Assembly: GCA_014529385.2 (NCBI GenBank)
Contig: CM043945.1
Location: 149,221,241 to 149,285,240 of the forward strand
Length of the DNA: 64,000 nucleotides
From: Adiantum capillus-veneris
Taxonomy: Eukaryota > Streptophyta > Polypodiopsida > Polypodiales > Pteridaceae
Reading direction: 5' to 3'
Part shown: positions 11,926-22,125 of the stretch, piece by piece
Layout: each line of letters opens with the position of its first letter
Position numbering within the stretch: the first letter of the stretch is position 1
The notes under the pieces: model-generated
The model's database searches: none
Told to the model about the DNA's origin: nothing
What the model saw: the letters and a program-made list of their open reading frames with translations, nothing else
Program-made: the position numbers and the translations under genes

Positions 11926-12235
11926 TGTTAACCCTCGTGGCTCACGGACACCCTATCGCCTACGACGGACACCGTAACCGTATTATTTATTTAAGTAGAG
12001 TCAGGCACTGGGCTTGTCGGTCCAATAGGGAAAGGTAGAGTGATCGCCGATGAGAGGCGCACTCTAACACGAACATGCTAGGGTTAGTTGGCTAAGTATG
12101 GGCGCCCAAGTGTGAATGGGGTGAGCTCACATAAAAGCCAATTAAACCTAAAATTGAGTCATTCTCTCATTGTGCAATAGAAGCTGCTCTTGCTCCATCT
12201 TAACCTTCTCCTTCACCATCTCCTTGTGTGTGTGC

Positions 12236-12266
<31 letters not shown>

Positions 12267-12497
12267 TGTGAGAGTGTGTGTGCGATCGAGTGTTGCGGCG
12301 GCACGACGGCGGCCAGGCGGTTGAGCGCGGCGTAGCGGCGTCTCCCTCTTCTTCACGGCGCAGGAATCCTTCATTTGCAACTACGCAGGAAGGTGAGTGA
12401 CACACCGTTCTTCCTTGTGAGCTTGTCTGTTGTATGACTGTGTGCTAGGAGCCTTTGTGGCTCGCACACGGCGCGTAGCAAGTCCCTAGCCTTGACA
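11926..12497 (+). repeat. C 5' LTR
   Basis: 572 bp, TG...CA. It contains a compound (GT)n(GA)n tract at about 12222-12280. The 3' LTR has a pure, much longer (GA)n here, so the microsatellite changed after insertion. The GC-rich stretch ggcggcacgacggcggcc follows the tract in both copies. Confidence 0.95.
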
Positions 12498-12501
12498 TTT
12501 T

Positions 12502-13554
12502 TGGCACCGCTGCCGGGGAGCTGCTGCGCGTGAAGCTCCAATGGCGACCTGTAAATTGTATTGAAGCTATTTTTTATGTAGGAAAGGCGCGGCTTAAGTT
12601 TGATCATTGTTGTTATGCAAAAACAGTAGAGAAAGACACAATGTTGTTGACTGCATTCAAGTTTTCTGTGTTCTGTTAAGCTCTGTTTTGTTAGTTCTAT
12701 TAAGCTCCGATTTCAGCTTACACAGTTAGCATTTCTTGCGTTTCTGCGTTTTTTGCATTTTCTGGTTTGCACTGCACAGTTCTGTCAAGTTTCCATTTTC
12801 TGCATTTTCTGGTTTGTGCACAGTTAGGCGCACAGTTAGTTAATTAAGCAAGTTAGTAATTAGGTGAACCACTGATTAGCAGGTAAGTAGGTAGGTGGGA
12901 CAGTAAATAGTTAGGTGAGGTCAACGCACACCAAAACGCGTACCAAATAATATCCAAAAATAAAAATAAAAAAATATTTTTTTTAAAAAATAAAATAAAA
13001 TAATTTTTTTTAAAAAATTCTTTTTCGAAAAAAAAAAAATCGAAAAATAAAAACATGAGTGAGGGGGAGGTTAGATTTTCGAAAATAAAAAACGTGAGTT
13101 ATAAAAACGGACGGGTTGGTTTGTAGATCGGGATCGGGATCATTTCCCCAAGCCCAAGCCCAGGCCCAGGCCCAAGCCTCAGTCTTATGATATATACTAG
13201 ACTCACTCTTATATATATACCCTACCCCGTCAAGAGGGAATGAAAGCATGTGGGACAAGTCCTCCACTCTCCTCCCTTCTCTTCCCACTTGCACCCTTAG
13301 ACTTGCTATTTGGAGCCTAGTTCTCCAGCTAGGAAAAGACTGTTTCAGGCTTTTCTGGAGCAAAATAGAACCAAACGGTGGGCTGTAAAGCACAACGCGT
13401 CCCTCCTAGCGATACGTTCGTTTCGAGCTATCACACGGCCCATTCCACGACACGCTCTAAAAAATCTAGCAAAAAAACAAACAAAAAACACGCAAAAAAC
13501 TAGTCACAAGGCCTCCTAGAGCAGCTTTTTGACACCTTAGGGTATCAAAAGCAC
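12502..13554 (+). promoter_or_regulatory. C primer-binding site and leader
   Basis: TGGCACCGCTGCCGGGGA begins 5 bases after the LTR. It differs by two bases from TGGCGCCGTTGCCGGGGA, the site complementary to tRNA-Asp that I recall from Athila-type elements. The rest is an A/T-rich leader of about 1 kb with poly-A and poly-T runs near 12955-13060 and no gene. Confidence 0.8.
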
Positions 13555-15804
13555 ATGCACTTACGCTCTGGGCGGGTGCTAGAACACGAGCATATTGAGG
13601 GTGCCTCTGTTCATACGGACACCCATTACCCATCCACGATAGGCTCTAGACCCTCAGCGGGGACACAAGGTAGCACCACCCAAGACCATAAAATAGCCGC
13701 TGGTGATTCCTCCTCCGACTCAGAAATCATGGAAGCATACCCTACCCAAAACACTGAGAGAGAAGGCCATGCACCTCTCGAAGCTCCACAGCCTAGTACT
13801 AGTATGTTTAGCCATTTCATGGAAACATTAGGTAGAGCTACTCGCTCGGAACCTGATGCAAATGAAGTACACGAAGGGGGTGGGGAAGTGGACTCTCCTT
13901 TCACATCGCACGTGGATCCCACACCCCCAAAGAGTGTCCATGTGGATATCCTGCCAACTTCTTACCAAGAAGGCCCTGTTGAGCTGCCTCCTTCAGAAGT
14001 TCCCTCTAGAGTACCGTTGGTGACAAGTAAAACCACGGGGAGCAACATTGCTTCCACCTCACAAGAAACCGTTAACACGTCGACTCTAGAAGGATTGTTC
14101 ATTAACGATCATTGGACATACGACCTCCACACTGAGGTGTTGACGGATCTACACTCTGGCCACGCCTACCATGTAGGATGGATAGAGATTGTACAATCCA
14201 CCTCTAGTGCCACGAGCATCGAAGATCAACAGAAAATGATCTGTAATGTTATCCATGGCATTATTCAATCGGAAAGGCAAAACCGAGGGGTAAATATACT
14301 CTCAACTGGCCCCATGAGATTTCTGGATACGAGCAAGGCTCAACAGCCTACTCTATCACAAATGGAGACTCCTCTAATGAGTCCCATGGACCCATCTTAC
14401 GTCATTTCACCTGGGGTCTCTATGCAATCTGAGCCTCCGAGCGACAACTTTAGCTTCCCTAACTTGGCTCAACCCTCTATTAAGGAAAACACAGTGCTCA
14501 CTCCAGGGATAAGCCTGACAGAGAATGTAGCGATGACATCTACGGTTAGCGCAGTGCCACTACCTAGTGTCGTAGTACCTAATATGGGGCCTCGACCGTA
14601 TGTGTCTCTAGCCCCTTATGCACACATGGCGCCCACACCTCCAATTGTACCACTTGTTTATGCTCCTCGAGTGCCGCTCCCTAGCCCTTATCCGAGTGGA
14701 CCTATGCCCGGTTATGTTCCATATCCTGCATCATCCACACATATGTCAAGACCGGTACCCGTCCCTCTCCCACATATGATTTCAAGAGTACCTCCACCGG
14801 CCCTGCCTCCTCACATAGGTGACTTGGCAGCGTTTGCTCAAACCATAGGTCGATCTATCGCGGAAAATATGCGTCATGCATCTGATAGAGAGCCTAGAAG
14901 TAAGGCAGTACAAATTGCCAAACTCACGCAAAAATTCAATGGGGACGAAGATGCTAGAAAACACATTGAAGTGTTTGAACAAGTATGTGATTCCTTAGGG
15001 GAACACAATGAACTACATAAGTGCAATGCCTTAAGCTTGACATTAAGTGGGAAGGCTGGAGATTTGTATAGAACCCCAAGGGTGGACGAGAAAACAATCT
15101 ACCCTACCCTTCGAAGGTTGTTTCTAAAGGAGTACATACGAGAAGGTGTGCTTTGGGGTGTAGCATCTCAGCTACAGAAGGCCGAACGTAAGGAAGGAGA
15201 GTCAGTAAGGGACTTCATTAGTCGTCTAAAGCACTTAAACTCTCGCTGCCCTATAAATGAGCACTTCAACAATAACCAACTGCTTGATCGATTCATTCGA
15301 GGGTTGAGGAATGAAGGAATCTATAATGGACTAGTGATTAGAGGTATCACAACCTGGGAAGATGTCACTGCCAATGCAATCCAATTAGAGGACAACTTGA
15401 TGATAGCAGGCATGAGGGTGTCTACTGACACGAGATCCACTAGCTCACAAGCCATTGATTATGAACCCATGACTGCAAAGCCCATTGCCAATGAGCCAAA
15501 GGTATTTGAGACATTCTTGACAGACCTCACCAAGGCAATCCAAGAGTCTCTTAAGGATAATCGACCCCCTCAAAATAGTCACATGTATCCAAGAAGGGAG
15601 CAACAATGGTGTTCCATTTGCTTGGGTCCACATAGCACTAGTGAGTGCCCTACGTTTAGAGTAAAATTTAATGGAACTTGCAACGCATGTGGTAGGTATG
15701 GTCACCAAGCTAAGGATTGTTTAATGATCAAACGTATGATGGCAAATAGACCACCTGTAGCCTGGACCGATGCACCCGAGTGGAGGAGACTCAAAGAAAA
15801 CTAG
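13555..15804 (+). CDS. gag: C gag polyprotein
   Basis: 749 residues from ATG 13555 (MHLRSGRVLEHEH). The N-terminal 400 residues are Pro/Ser/Thr-rich and low in recognisable structure; residues about 340-420 are strongly Pro-rich (LPSPYPSGPMPGYVPYP). The gag domain lies at about 455-620 (AKLTQKFNGDEDARKHIEVFEQ ... EGESVRDFISRLKHLNSRCP). Two zinc-binding motifs follow: CSICLGPHSTSEC (CX2CX3HX4C) and CNACGRYGHQAKDC (CX2CX4HX4C). The gag is long for gypsy elements because of the N-terminal extension. It overlaps the next ORF in the -1 frame over roughly 15750-15804, so protease expression would need a frameshift or an independent start. No classic slippery heptamer is obvious. Confidence 0.9.
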   Translation: MHLRSGRVLEHEHIEGASVHTDTHYPSTIGSRPSAGTQGSTTQDHKIAAGDSSSDSEIMEAYPTQNTEREGHAPLEAPQPSTSMFSHFMETLGRATRSEPDANEVHEGGGEVDSPFTSHVDPTPPKSVHVDILPTSYQEGPVELPPSEVPSRVPLVTSKTTGSNIASTSQETVNTSTLEGLFINDHWTYDLHTEVLTDLHSGHAYHVGWIEIVQSTSSATSIEDQQKMICNVIHGIIQSERQNRGVNILSTGPMRFLDTSKAQQPTLSQMETPLMSPMDPSYVISPGVSMQSEPPSDNFSFPNLAQPSIKENTVLTPGISLTENVAMTSTVSAVPLPSVVVPNMGPRPYVSLAPYAHMAPTPPIVPLVYAPRVPLPSPYPSGPMPGYVPYPASSTHMSRPVPVPLPHMISRVPPPALPPHIGDLAAFAQTIGRSIAENMRHASDREPRSKAVQIAKLTQKFNGDEDARKHIEVFEQVCDSLGEHNELHKCNALSLTLSGKAGDLYRTPRVDEKTIYPTLRRLFLKEYIREGVLWGVASQLQKAERKEGESVRDFISRLKHLNSRCPINEHFNNNQLLDRFIRGLRNEGIYNGLVIRGITTWEDVTANAIQLEDNLMIAGMRVSTDTRSTSSQAIDYEPMTAKPIANEPKVFETFLTDLTKAIQESLKDNRPPQNSHMYPRREQQWCSICLGPHSTSECPTFRVKFNGTCNACGRYGHQAKDCLMIKRMMANRPPVAWTDAPEWRRLKEN

Positions 15805-17564
15805 AACCAGAACCCATGCATGTCAAAATTCATGACATAGTGTTTCCCACGCAAGTTCATCCACCCCACATGAACCATAGACCGTTAGCCATATCTAGTA
15901 TCATCCAAGAAGGGAGTGAGGACGGGACATCAGAAAGTGAGCATACACCCTTCTTGTTGGAAAGGATGTTTAACGAAGGAATACCTAATCCCATTGAGGA
16001 ATATGAGATTCCATCCTCACCAGTTCCTAGTCAAGGACCTACACCCTGCAAAATGCCAACGAATGTTGCCAAACTAGTGAACTTCATGTCTTCTGAGGTC
16101 CGAACCACGATCATAGCAAAGCTGTATGGAGATCCTGAGTTATTCCTTGCACTTCGAGCATTCCTTAACGGAGAGCTACGAACGGGATTACCGCAGTTTG
16201 CGCAACCAAATAGGCCTGACTTGATTATGATTGATGAGGAAAATCATGTGCAATCACTTGACTTAGATGGACACGAGTCCGTGATCGAGGTACCCATTAA
16301 CGAATTAGGGCAGTATTTTGAAGGCGACGAGTCTAATGCGACCCTACCCATCACTACCAAGGGATTAACTATAAAGGGAATTCTTGATGGTGGTGCGGGA
16401 GTTAGCATCGTTACAAAAGATTGTTGGGAATCCATGGGAAAACCCCGCCTCAGTGTTACGAACATTGTGGTAAAGATGGCAAATGGTACCATAGCCAAAC
16501 ATATGGGGATGCTCAAGGATCTTAAGATCAAAGTTCTAGGACACAAGGTACGACATACGCTCATTGTAATGGATTTCTCTAAACACCTTATGTCATATGA
16601 AATGATTTTAGGACGACCATTCATGAGGGAAGCACAAATGGTTCATGATTGGTCTAAAAATCATGTCTATTTGCAATTCCAAGACTCTGTCCTTAGAGTG
16701 GATTTGGTGACTGGTAAGGTACACCCCTTAGGGAGTAAAACCATTATTGATCATCGCTCTGACACCACAGTTCACTCGGCCCCACTACAATATTGTTACA
16801 CTTGTAAGAAGGATACAGACATTGGCCAAGATTCTCCTTACATGGATGTGTTACCGGGTATGACGGAATCAGACAACGTAGACTGGGTACACCTAGATGC
16901 AACCATAGATACCTGGGGAAATAGAGGAACCACTTGGGTCACACCAGAGGGGGAAGAGGTACCACAAATTGCACCTCTGAACATGATAAGTGCCATACAT
17001 GCATCTTCTAAGGGCAAGGCAATTGTGGACCAATCTGACAGTGACACCGATAGCTCAATAGAAGACTTTAACCAACACGACTCAGACACTGACTTCCACA
17101 GTGAAACGGATTCTGAATCTCATGAATTAAAGAGTGGAGCAAGTTCAGAGTCAAAACATTCGGAAGGACCGAGCACATCAACCCATGATAGCTCCTCCGA
17201 GAGTGAAGAGGACACCAACGAGGACTCCTTTAGTGAGCCAGATCTAAATGCAAATCAAAAGCAGGTCTCAAATAAGAAAAAGAAAAACTGTAAGAGGCAT
17301 CGATATCGAGCCAATGTACGTGCTAGGATAAAAAAGAAGAGATCCTCAGCAGAATGGATCAGTTATATAGGAGCATGTGATGCTCATCGAAAATTGGTAG
17401 ACGATTGGGGTGAATATCTCCAAAATGTTATGTGGTGTAGACCACGACCCCATGACATAGCCCAATTAGAGATCATAGACAAGCCAAAGTTGAGCCGCAC
17501 TGCAAGGAGGCGTCAAAACCAAGAGTTAGCTCGACAACACAAGAAAGCAAAAATGGAAGCATAG
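15750..17564 (+). CDS. C protease ORF with Ser/acidic spacer
   Basis: Open in the -1 frame relative to gag from about 15750; the first plausible ATG is at 15816 (MHVKIHDIVFP) and a GTG at 15780. About 590 residues. The aspartic protease-like core is at about residues 200-310: GILDGGAGVSIVTKDCW gives D-G-G-A instead of D-[ST]-G-A, and the flap-distal motif MILGRPFM is present. Downstream, residues about 420-490 are Ser/Asp/Glu-rich (many SD, SE and DSD steps), followed by a strongly basic segment (KKKKNCKRHRYRANVRARIKKKR) like a nuclear signal. It ends in TAG (17562-17564), and the RT ORF continues in the same frame without another stop. The TAG is therefore either a readthrough site or a point mutation. 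Confidence 0.8.
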   Translation, partial: TTCSLDRCTRVEETQRKLEPEPMHVKIHDIVFPTQVHPPHMNHRPLAISSIIQEGSEDGTSESEHTPFLLERMFNEGIPNPIEEYEIPSSPVPSQGPTPCKMPTNVAKLVNFMSSEVRTTIIAKLYGDPELFLALRAFLNGELRTGLPQFAQPNRPDLIMIDEENHVQSLDLDGHESVIEVPINELGQYFEGDESNATLPITTKGLTIKGILDGGAGVSIVTKDCWESMGKPRLSVTNIVVKMANGTIAKHMGMLKDLKIKVLGHKVRHTLIVMDFSKHLMSYEMILGRPFMREAQMVHDWSKNHVYLQFQDSVLRVDLVTGKVHPLGSKTIIDHRSDTTVHSAPLQYCYTCKKDTDIGQDSPYMDVLPGMTESDNVDWVHLDATIDTWGNRGTTWVTPEGEEVPQIAPLNMISAIHASSKGKAIVDQSDSDTDSSIEDFNQHDSDTDFHSETDSESHELKSGASSESKHSEGPSTSTHDSSSESEEDTNEDSFSEPDLNANQKQVSNKKKKNCKRHRYRANVRARIKKKRSSAEWISYIGACDAHRKLVDDWGEYLQNVMWCRPRPHDIAQLEIIDKPKLSRTARRRQNQELARQHKKAKMEA

Positions 17565-20500
17565 ACCAAAGCACAACCAGAATCCACAGACTTGCATCCT
17601 GCACCAGAACATTTCAAATCTTACACCACAGGGGAAGCAAAGGTTGTGTACACAAAAGCCCAAAGAATACCTATCGATGGGAATAATGGAATCTATGATG
17701 GTCCGGCAATAGTTAAAGAAATAGAATTAGCCGACCCCGGTGAAGAATCAAAACCTGTTTTTATTGCCCAAGACCTCACAGAAGTTGAAGAGGCGGTCCT
17801 CAAAGAGATTCTCAAGGAATTCAAGGACATATTCGCTTGGACATACCATGATATGAAAGGTGTTCCACCTTCTGTGGTCCAACATACAATCCCTATGATT
17901 AGCACTGCGAAGCCCGTACAACAAATACCCTACCCGATGAATCCTAAGTACGCAAAGATCATTCAAGAAGAACTAGAAAAGCTTATCAAATGTGGGTTCA
18001 TATATCCTATTGAACACTCTGAATGGGTGTCTCCAATAGTTATCGTGCCAAAAAAGAATGGGAAACTCAGGGTGTGCATGGACCTCAAAAAAGTTAATGC
18101 AGCTACTAGAAGAGACCATTACCCCCTACCATATTCCGAACATGTACTCGAAAGAGTTGTAGGCAAGGAAGCTTATAGATTTCTAGATGGGTACTCAGGC
18201 TACAACCAAATCACGATAGCTCTAGAGGACCAAGCTAAAACTGCCTTCATCACAGAATTTGGCGTGTTTGCATTTCGTGTGATGGCTTTTGGCTTAACAA
18301 ATGCCCCTGCTACATTCCAACGATTAATAATTACTGCTTTTAAAGAATATTTGAGAGAGTTTTGTGAAGCTTTCTCAGACGACCTTTGTGTTTACTCTTC
18401 TTGGAAAGAACATCTATCATGTTTGCGGAAGGTGTTTGAAAAGTGTAGGTTATATCGTATCTCATTGAACCCGTTCAAATGCCAATTTTGGGTCAAGCAT
18501 GGAGTTATTTTAGGGCATATAGTATCTAAGAATGGTATCTCAACCGATGAGAGCAAAATTAAAGTGATTCTAGAGTTACCACCACCAACCAATTACAAGG
18601 GAGTTCAAAGGTTCATGGGACACGTGGGTTATTATCGACGGTTTATTTTATTTTTCGCTGAGATAGCACGTCCTTTGTACAAGATTCTCATTGAATTTAA
18701 ATGGACTGAAGAGTGTGACCAGGCCTATGAACAATTAAAGAAAACACTAGCAAGTGCTCCGATTTTAAGGACACCTAACTGGGATGTCATTTTCCATGTG
18801 CATATTGATGCATCAAACTTTGCTATTGGGTGTGTTCTCACTCAACCAGGAGAACATAAATTGGACTATCCCATTAGCTTTGCAAGCCGTCAATTGAACG
18901 ATGCTGAAAGGAACTACACCACTACAGAGCGAGAAGGATTAGCAATGGTTTATGCAGTAAAGAAATTTCGCTACTACCTTCTGGCAAACAAGTTTGTATT
19001 TTATGTGGATCATCAAGCGTTGCTATATCTGGTAAACAAGCCATGCTCCACAGGAAGAATCACACGATGGTTGTTAATTCTTTTGGAGTTTGATTTCACG
19101 ATTGTAGTGAGACCCGGTAAAAGGCACGCCATGGCTGATCATTTGTCTCGCATACCCAATGGTGAAGCCCCTACAGGAGTTGATGATGAATTATCCAATA
19201 CTTCCCTATTCATAGTTGAGACTATGCCTGAATGGAGTGAGAACATTGTTAACTTTTTAGTTAATGGTTTTCCACCCAAGGAACTTCGTAAGGATATCGC
19301 TCGAAGGCTAGTAAAAGAATGTGAACCCTATTGTTTGATTGCCGGAACTCTGTATAGACTAGGCAAGGACGATATTCTTAGGCGTTGTGCCCGCGAGGAT
19401 GAATATTTGTATATCTTGCAAGAAGCACATATGGGCATAGCAGGAGGTAATTTTTCAGGAGACCTGACTGTTAGAAAGGTGCTGCAATCATGCTATTGCT
19501 GGCCAACTTTATTTAAGGATGCATCACTTTTTACAAAAGGGTGTGATGAGTGCCAACGTTACAAGACTACACAGCGCAAAGACAGAATGCCCTTACATCC
19601 TATTAAAGTAACCCAACCATTTGAAAAATGGGGCTTAGACTTTGTAGGTCCAATTAGTCCCGCAGCTCGCAACACTCAATCTCGATATATTCTAGTTGCT
19701 ACGGACTATGTAACAAAGTGGGCTGAAGCTAAGGCTTCACAAAAAGCTGACGCGAGGACAACAGCTAAGTTTCTTTTTGAGAACATTATCACAAGATTTG
19801 GTTGCCCTTTTGAAATTGTTAGTGATAATGGTACCCATTTTATAAATGAGGTAATAAGAGAGCTTACCACGACCTTTATGATATCCCACCATAAGTCTAC
19901 ACCTTATTACCCGCAAGCTAATGGACAAGCCGAGAGCACCAACAAGACTCTAATCTCTATTTTAACCAAGACGGTAGAAGCTCATCGCACTGATTGGGAT
20001 TTGAAGTTGACATCTGATCTATGGGCTTATCGTACTGCTTATAAAGTGGCTATTAATTGTACGCCATTCAAAATGGTATACGACCAAGAAGCGGTTATGT
20101 CTTGGGAGTTTGTCATTCCTAGTCTTAGGGTAGCTTCGCAAGAAGGATGGAATGGTAACCCCTTAACTGAGCGTTTGTATATCTTAGAAAAACTAGACGA
20201 AGAGAGACAGTTGGCTGTGCAAAATGCTCTTGTGAAAAAGGATAGGAGAAAGAAGTGGTTTGATCGCCATGTGAAGGACAAGGACATCAAAGTTGGTGAT
20301 AAAGTCCTTATGTATGGAGTACGTAAAGAGAAGAAAAAGTTGAAATATGCTGGTAAAGGACCATATAGAGTATGTGAAATTACCCCACAAGGTACCCTTC
20401 GTGTGGAAACTCTTGATGGAGTTGAAACCATTGGATTCCTCAATGGGAGTAAATTCAAAAGATATTATGATCCTTTAAGCCAAGAAGAGCTACGGGCCAT

Positions 20501-21845
20501 TCATCAAAAGAAGGCCGCCAAAGCACAAACCGAGTTAAACAAGATACAAGCTCAAGCTGAGGCTAAGGAGCGACAACAACGTATAAGACAAAAACGAGAG
20601 GCTAACCTTGGAGTCACAAATGCATTCCACGTGGAAATCGAAGAGGATTGGTTGGACTCTGACACCCCTCTACGATACCCTATTGAGTTAAATAGTGCCT
20701 ATGGAAAAGTGCTATATAACGCCTTATTGGACACGGGTGCTAAATATAATCTGCTATCCTATGGGGTGTGGTGTCAGTTAGGGAAGCCACCTCTATCTGA
20801 GAGTATTATCCAAGTCAAGGGTGTCAACAAGAAAAAAACTACGGTTTTTGGAATCTGGCACACTTCTGTCAGTTATGACAATGGAATTGTAGCTCAAGAC
20901 TTTTTGGTCATGCCTACTGGAACTATGGAGGGTAATATAAACCTAGGCCGCACGTGGATGATAGCCACCAAATGCACTATTGATTGGGGGACTGGGGGTG
21001 TTACAACGCAAAAGCCAACTCTTAGCCCTACCACTCAAGCCATAGTCCCTGAGATATTGCCTAAGGAAATAAAACCCAAGACATTGCATGTCCAGGAGGT
21101 TGAACCATACGTCCCCATAGCCCAACTCTCTAGAGCTTCAACTGATGTAGTTGAAAGAAAGCTTGAGACACACAAGAACCATCCTAATATAACAGAGAAA
21201 ACATACAAGTGGGTCCCTAAAGCTTCTGTAGTGAGCATGGTTGATGCAAAAAAACGGAAACCTCGTAAGAACCGTCCCACTCACTCCAAGAAATGTAAAG
21301 AAACGTTGCGTTGGATTCCTAAACGACTATTGAAAGCCCAAGGATACTATGAAGGAAATGATCAAATCTGGGTGCCCAAACGTAAAGTGTACTCTTACCT
21401 GTCACCTGGCCCATGTAAACCCAATCCTGTGGCTCCAAAACAAATTGAAAATCGCGGAAAGGAAAAAATCATGGAATGTTACACACCTGCTCTAGAGCTA
21501 GTTTGGATACCAAAGAAAGAACGATTTGTTCCACCTAGCTCAGGAACAGGGAAATCAAATGAAGCTTCTTGCTCTTCATGTAGTTCCTATACGCAAATAG
21601 AAGCTTTGACACAACCTCCACCTACCACTGTACATATCCATACAAGCACGAAAGAGTTTGCACCTCCCGGGGTAAGTTCACCATCTACAACAATGTTGCA
21701 AATAAAATCATGGGAGAGTACCTTACCACCCTTGCAACTAGATGAAACGCATAGGGCGGTCGAAAACTATTGGTTAAAGCCTTCACCCATAACAACTTGG
21801 AACAATTGGTTTCAAAAGGTGACGACCTCATTCCAAAAGGTATGA
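17565..21845 (+). CDS. pol: C pol: RT, RNase H, integrase, second protease-like domain
   Basis: Uninterrupted for 1426 codons after the TAG; a TTG at 17592 is one possible start, but readthrough is likelier. Counting from 17592: RT at 95-330 ([31 protein letters not shown], catalytic FSDDLCVYS at about 260); RNase H at 400-515 (HIDASNFAIGCVL, VDHQALLYL); integrase zinc finger near 612-655, with Asn replacing the second His (HMGIAGGNFSGD then CDECQ); integrase core with D (LDFVGPI, 681), D (SDNGTHF, 743) and E (GQAEST, 778). After an integrase C-terminal fold (GKGPYRVCEI) comes a helical Lys/Gln/Glu-rich stretch (about 965-1015). Then comes a second aspartic-protease-like region with LLDTGAKYNLLSYG (1045) and a tail with four W-[VI]-P-K motifs. 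Intact enzyme motifs suggest recent activity. Confidence 0.88.
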   Translation, partial: TKAQPESTDLHPAPEHFKSYTTGEAKVVYTKAQRIPIDGNNGIYDGPAIVKEIELADPGEESKPVFIAQDLTEVEEAVLKEILKEFKDIFAWTYHDMKGVPPSVVQHTIPMISTAKPVQQIPYPMNPKYAKIIQEELEKLIKCGFIYPIEHSEWVSPIVIVPKKNGKLRVCMDLKKVNAATRRDHYPLPYSEHVLERVVGKEAYRFLDGYSGYNQITIALEDQAKTAFITEFGVFAFRVMAFGLTNAPATFQRLIITAFKEYLREFCEAFSDDLCVYSSWKEHLSCLRKVFEKCRLYRISLNPFKCQFWVKHGVILGHIVSKNGISTDESKIKVILELPPPTNYKGVQRFMGHVGYYRRFILFFAEIARPLYKILIEFKWTEECDQAYEQLKKTLASAPILRTPNWDVIFHVHIDASNFAIGCVLTQPGEHKLDYPISFASRQLNDAERNYTTTEREGLAMVYAVKKFRYYLLANKFVFYVDHQALLYLVNKPCSTGRITRWLLILLEFDFTIVVRPGKRHAMADHLSRIPNGEAPTGVDDELSNTSLFIVETMPEWSENIVNFLVNGFPPKELRKDIARRLVKECEPYCLIAGTLYRLGKDDILRRCAREDEYLYILQEAHMGIAGGNFSGDLTVRKVLQSCYCWPTLFKDASLFTKGCDECQRYKTTQRKDRMPLHPIKVTQPFEKWGLDFVGPISPAARNTQSRYILVATDYVTKWAEAKASQKADARTTAKFLFENIITRFGCPFEIVSDNGTHFINEVIRELTTTFMISHHKSTPYYPQANGQAESTNKTLISILTKTVEAHRTDWDLKLTSDLWAYRTAYKVAINCTPFKMVYDQEAVMSWEFVIPSLRVASQEGWNGNPLTERLYILEKLDEERQLAVQNALVKKDRRKKWFDRHVKDKDIKVGDKVLMYGVRKEKKKLKYAGKGPYRVCEITPQGTLRVETLDGVETIGFLNGSKFKRYYDPLSQEELRAIHQKKAAKAQTELNKIQAQAEAKERQQRIRQKREANLGVTNAFHVEIEEDWLDSDTPLRYPIELNSAYGKVLYNALLDTGAKYNLLSYGVWCQLGKPPLSESIIQVKGVNKKKTTVFGIWHTSVSYDNGIVAQDFLVMPTGTMEGNINLGRTWMIATKCTIDWGTGGVTTQKPTLSPTTQAIVPEILPKEIKPKTLHVQEVEPYVPIAQLSRASTDVVERKLETHKNHPNITEKTYKWVPKASVVSMVDAKKRKPRKNRPTHSKKCKETLRWIPKRLLKAQGYYEGNDQIWVPKRKVYSYLSPGPCKPNPVAPKQIENRGKEKIMECYTPALELVWIPKKERFVPPSSGTGKSNEASCSSCSSYTQIEALTQPPPTTVHIHTSTKEFAPPGVSSPSTTMLQIKSWESTLPPLQLDETHRAVENYWLKPSPITTWNNWFQKVTTSFQKV

Positions 21846-22125
21846 TCTACCCAAGGAAGGGGGGAGTGTTTGCTAACATCAATCATTCACTCGCTCCCCT
21901 CTCAACCTTCCTCCCTGACCTCTCAATTCCAATCTTAGGGAATGTATATATATAGCCTTATAATCACAAAAAACAAAAATAGTAAAGAGCAAGAGCGACT
22001 AGCAACGAGAGAGCACCCTATCAGATCTTACATATAAGTCCAAATTCACCGTGTCAATTCAAGCAACACACAAAAACAACTCTTATGTTTTAAAGGCCTA
22101 ACCAAATCTATCTGTATTGTCAGAA

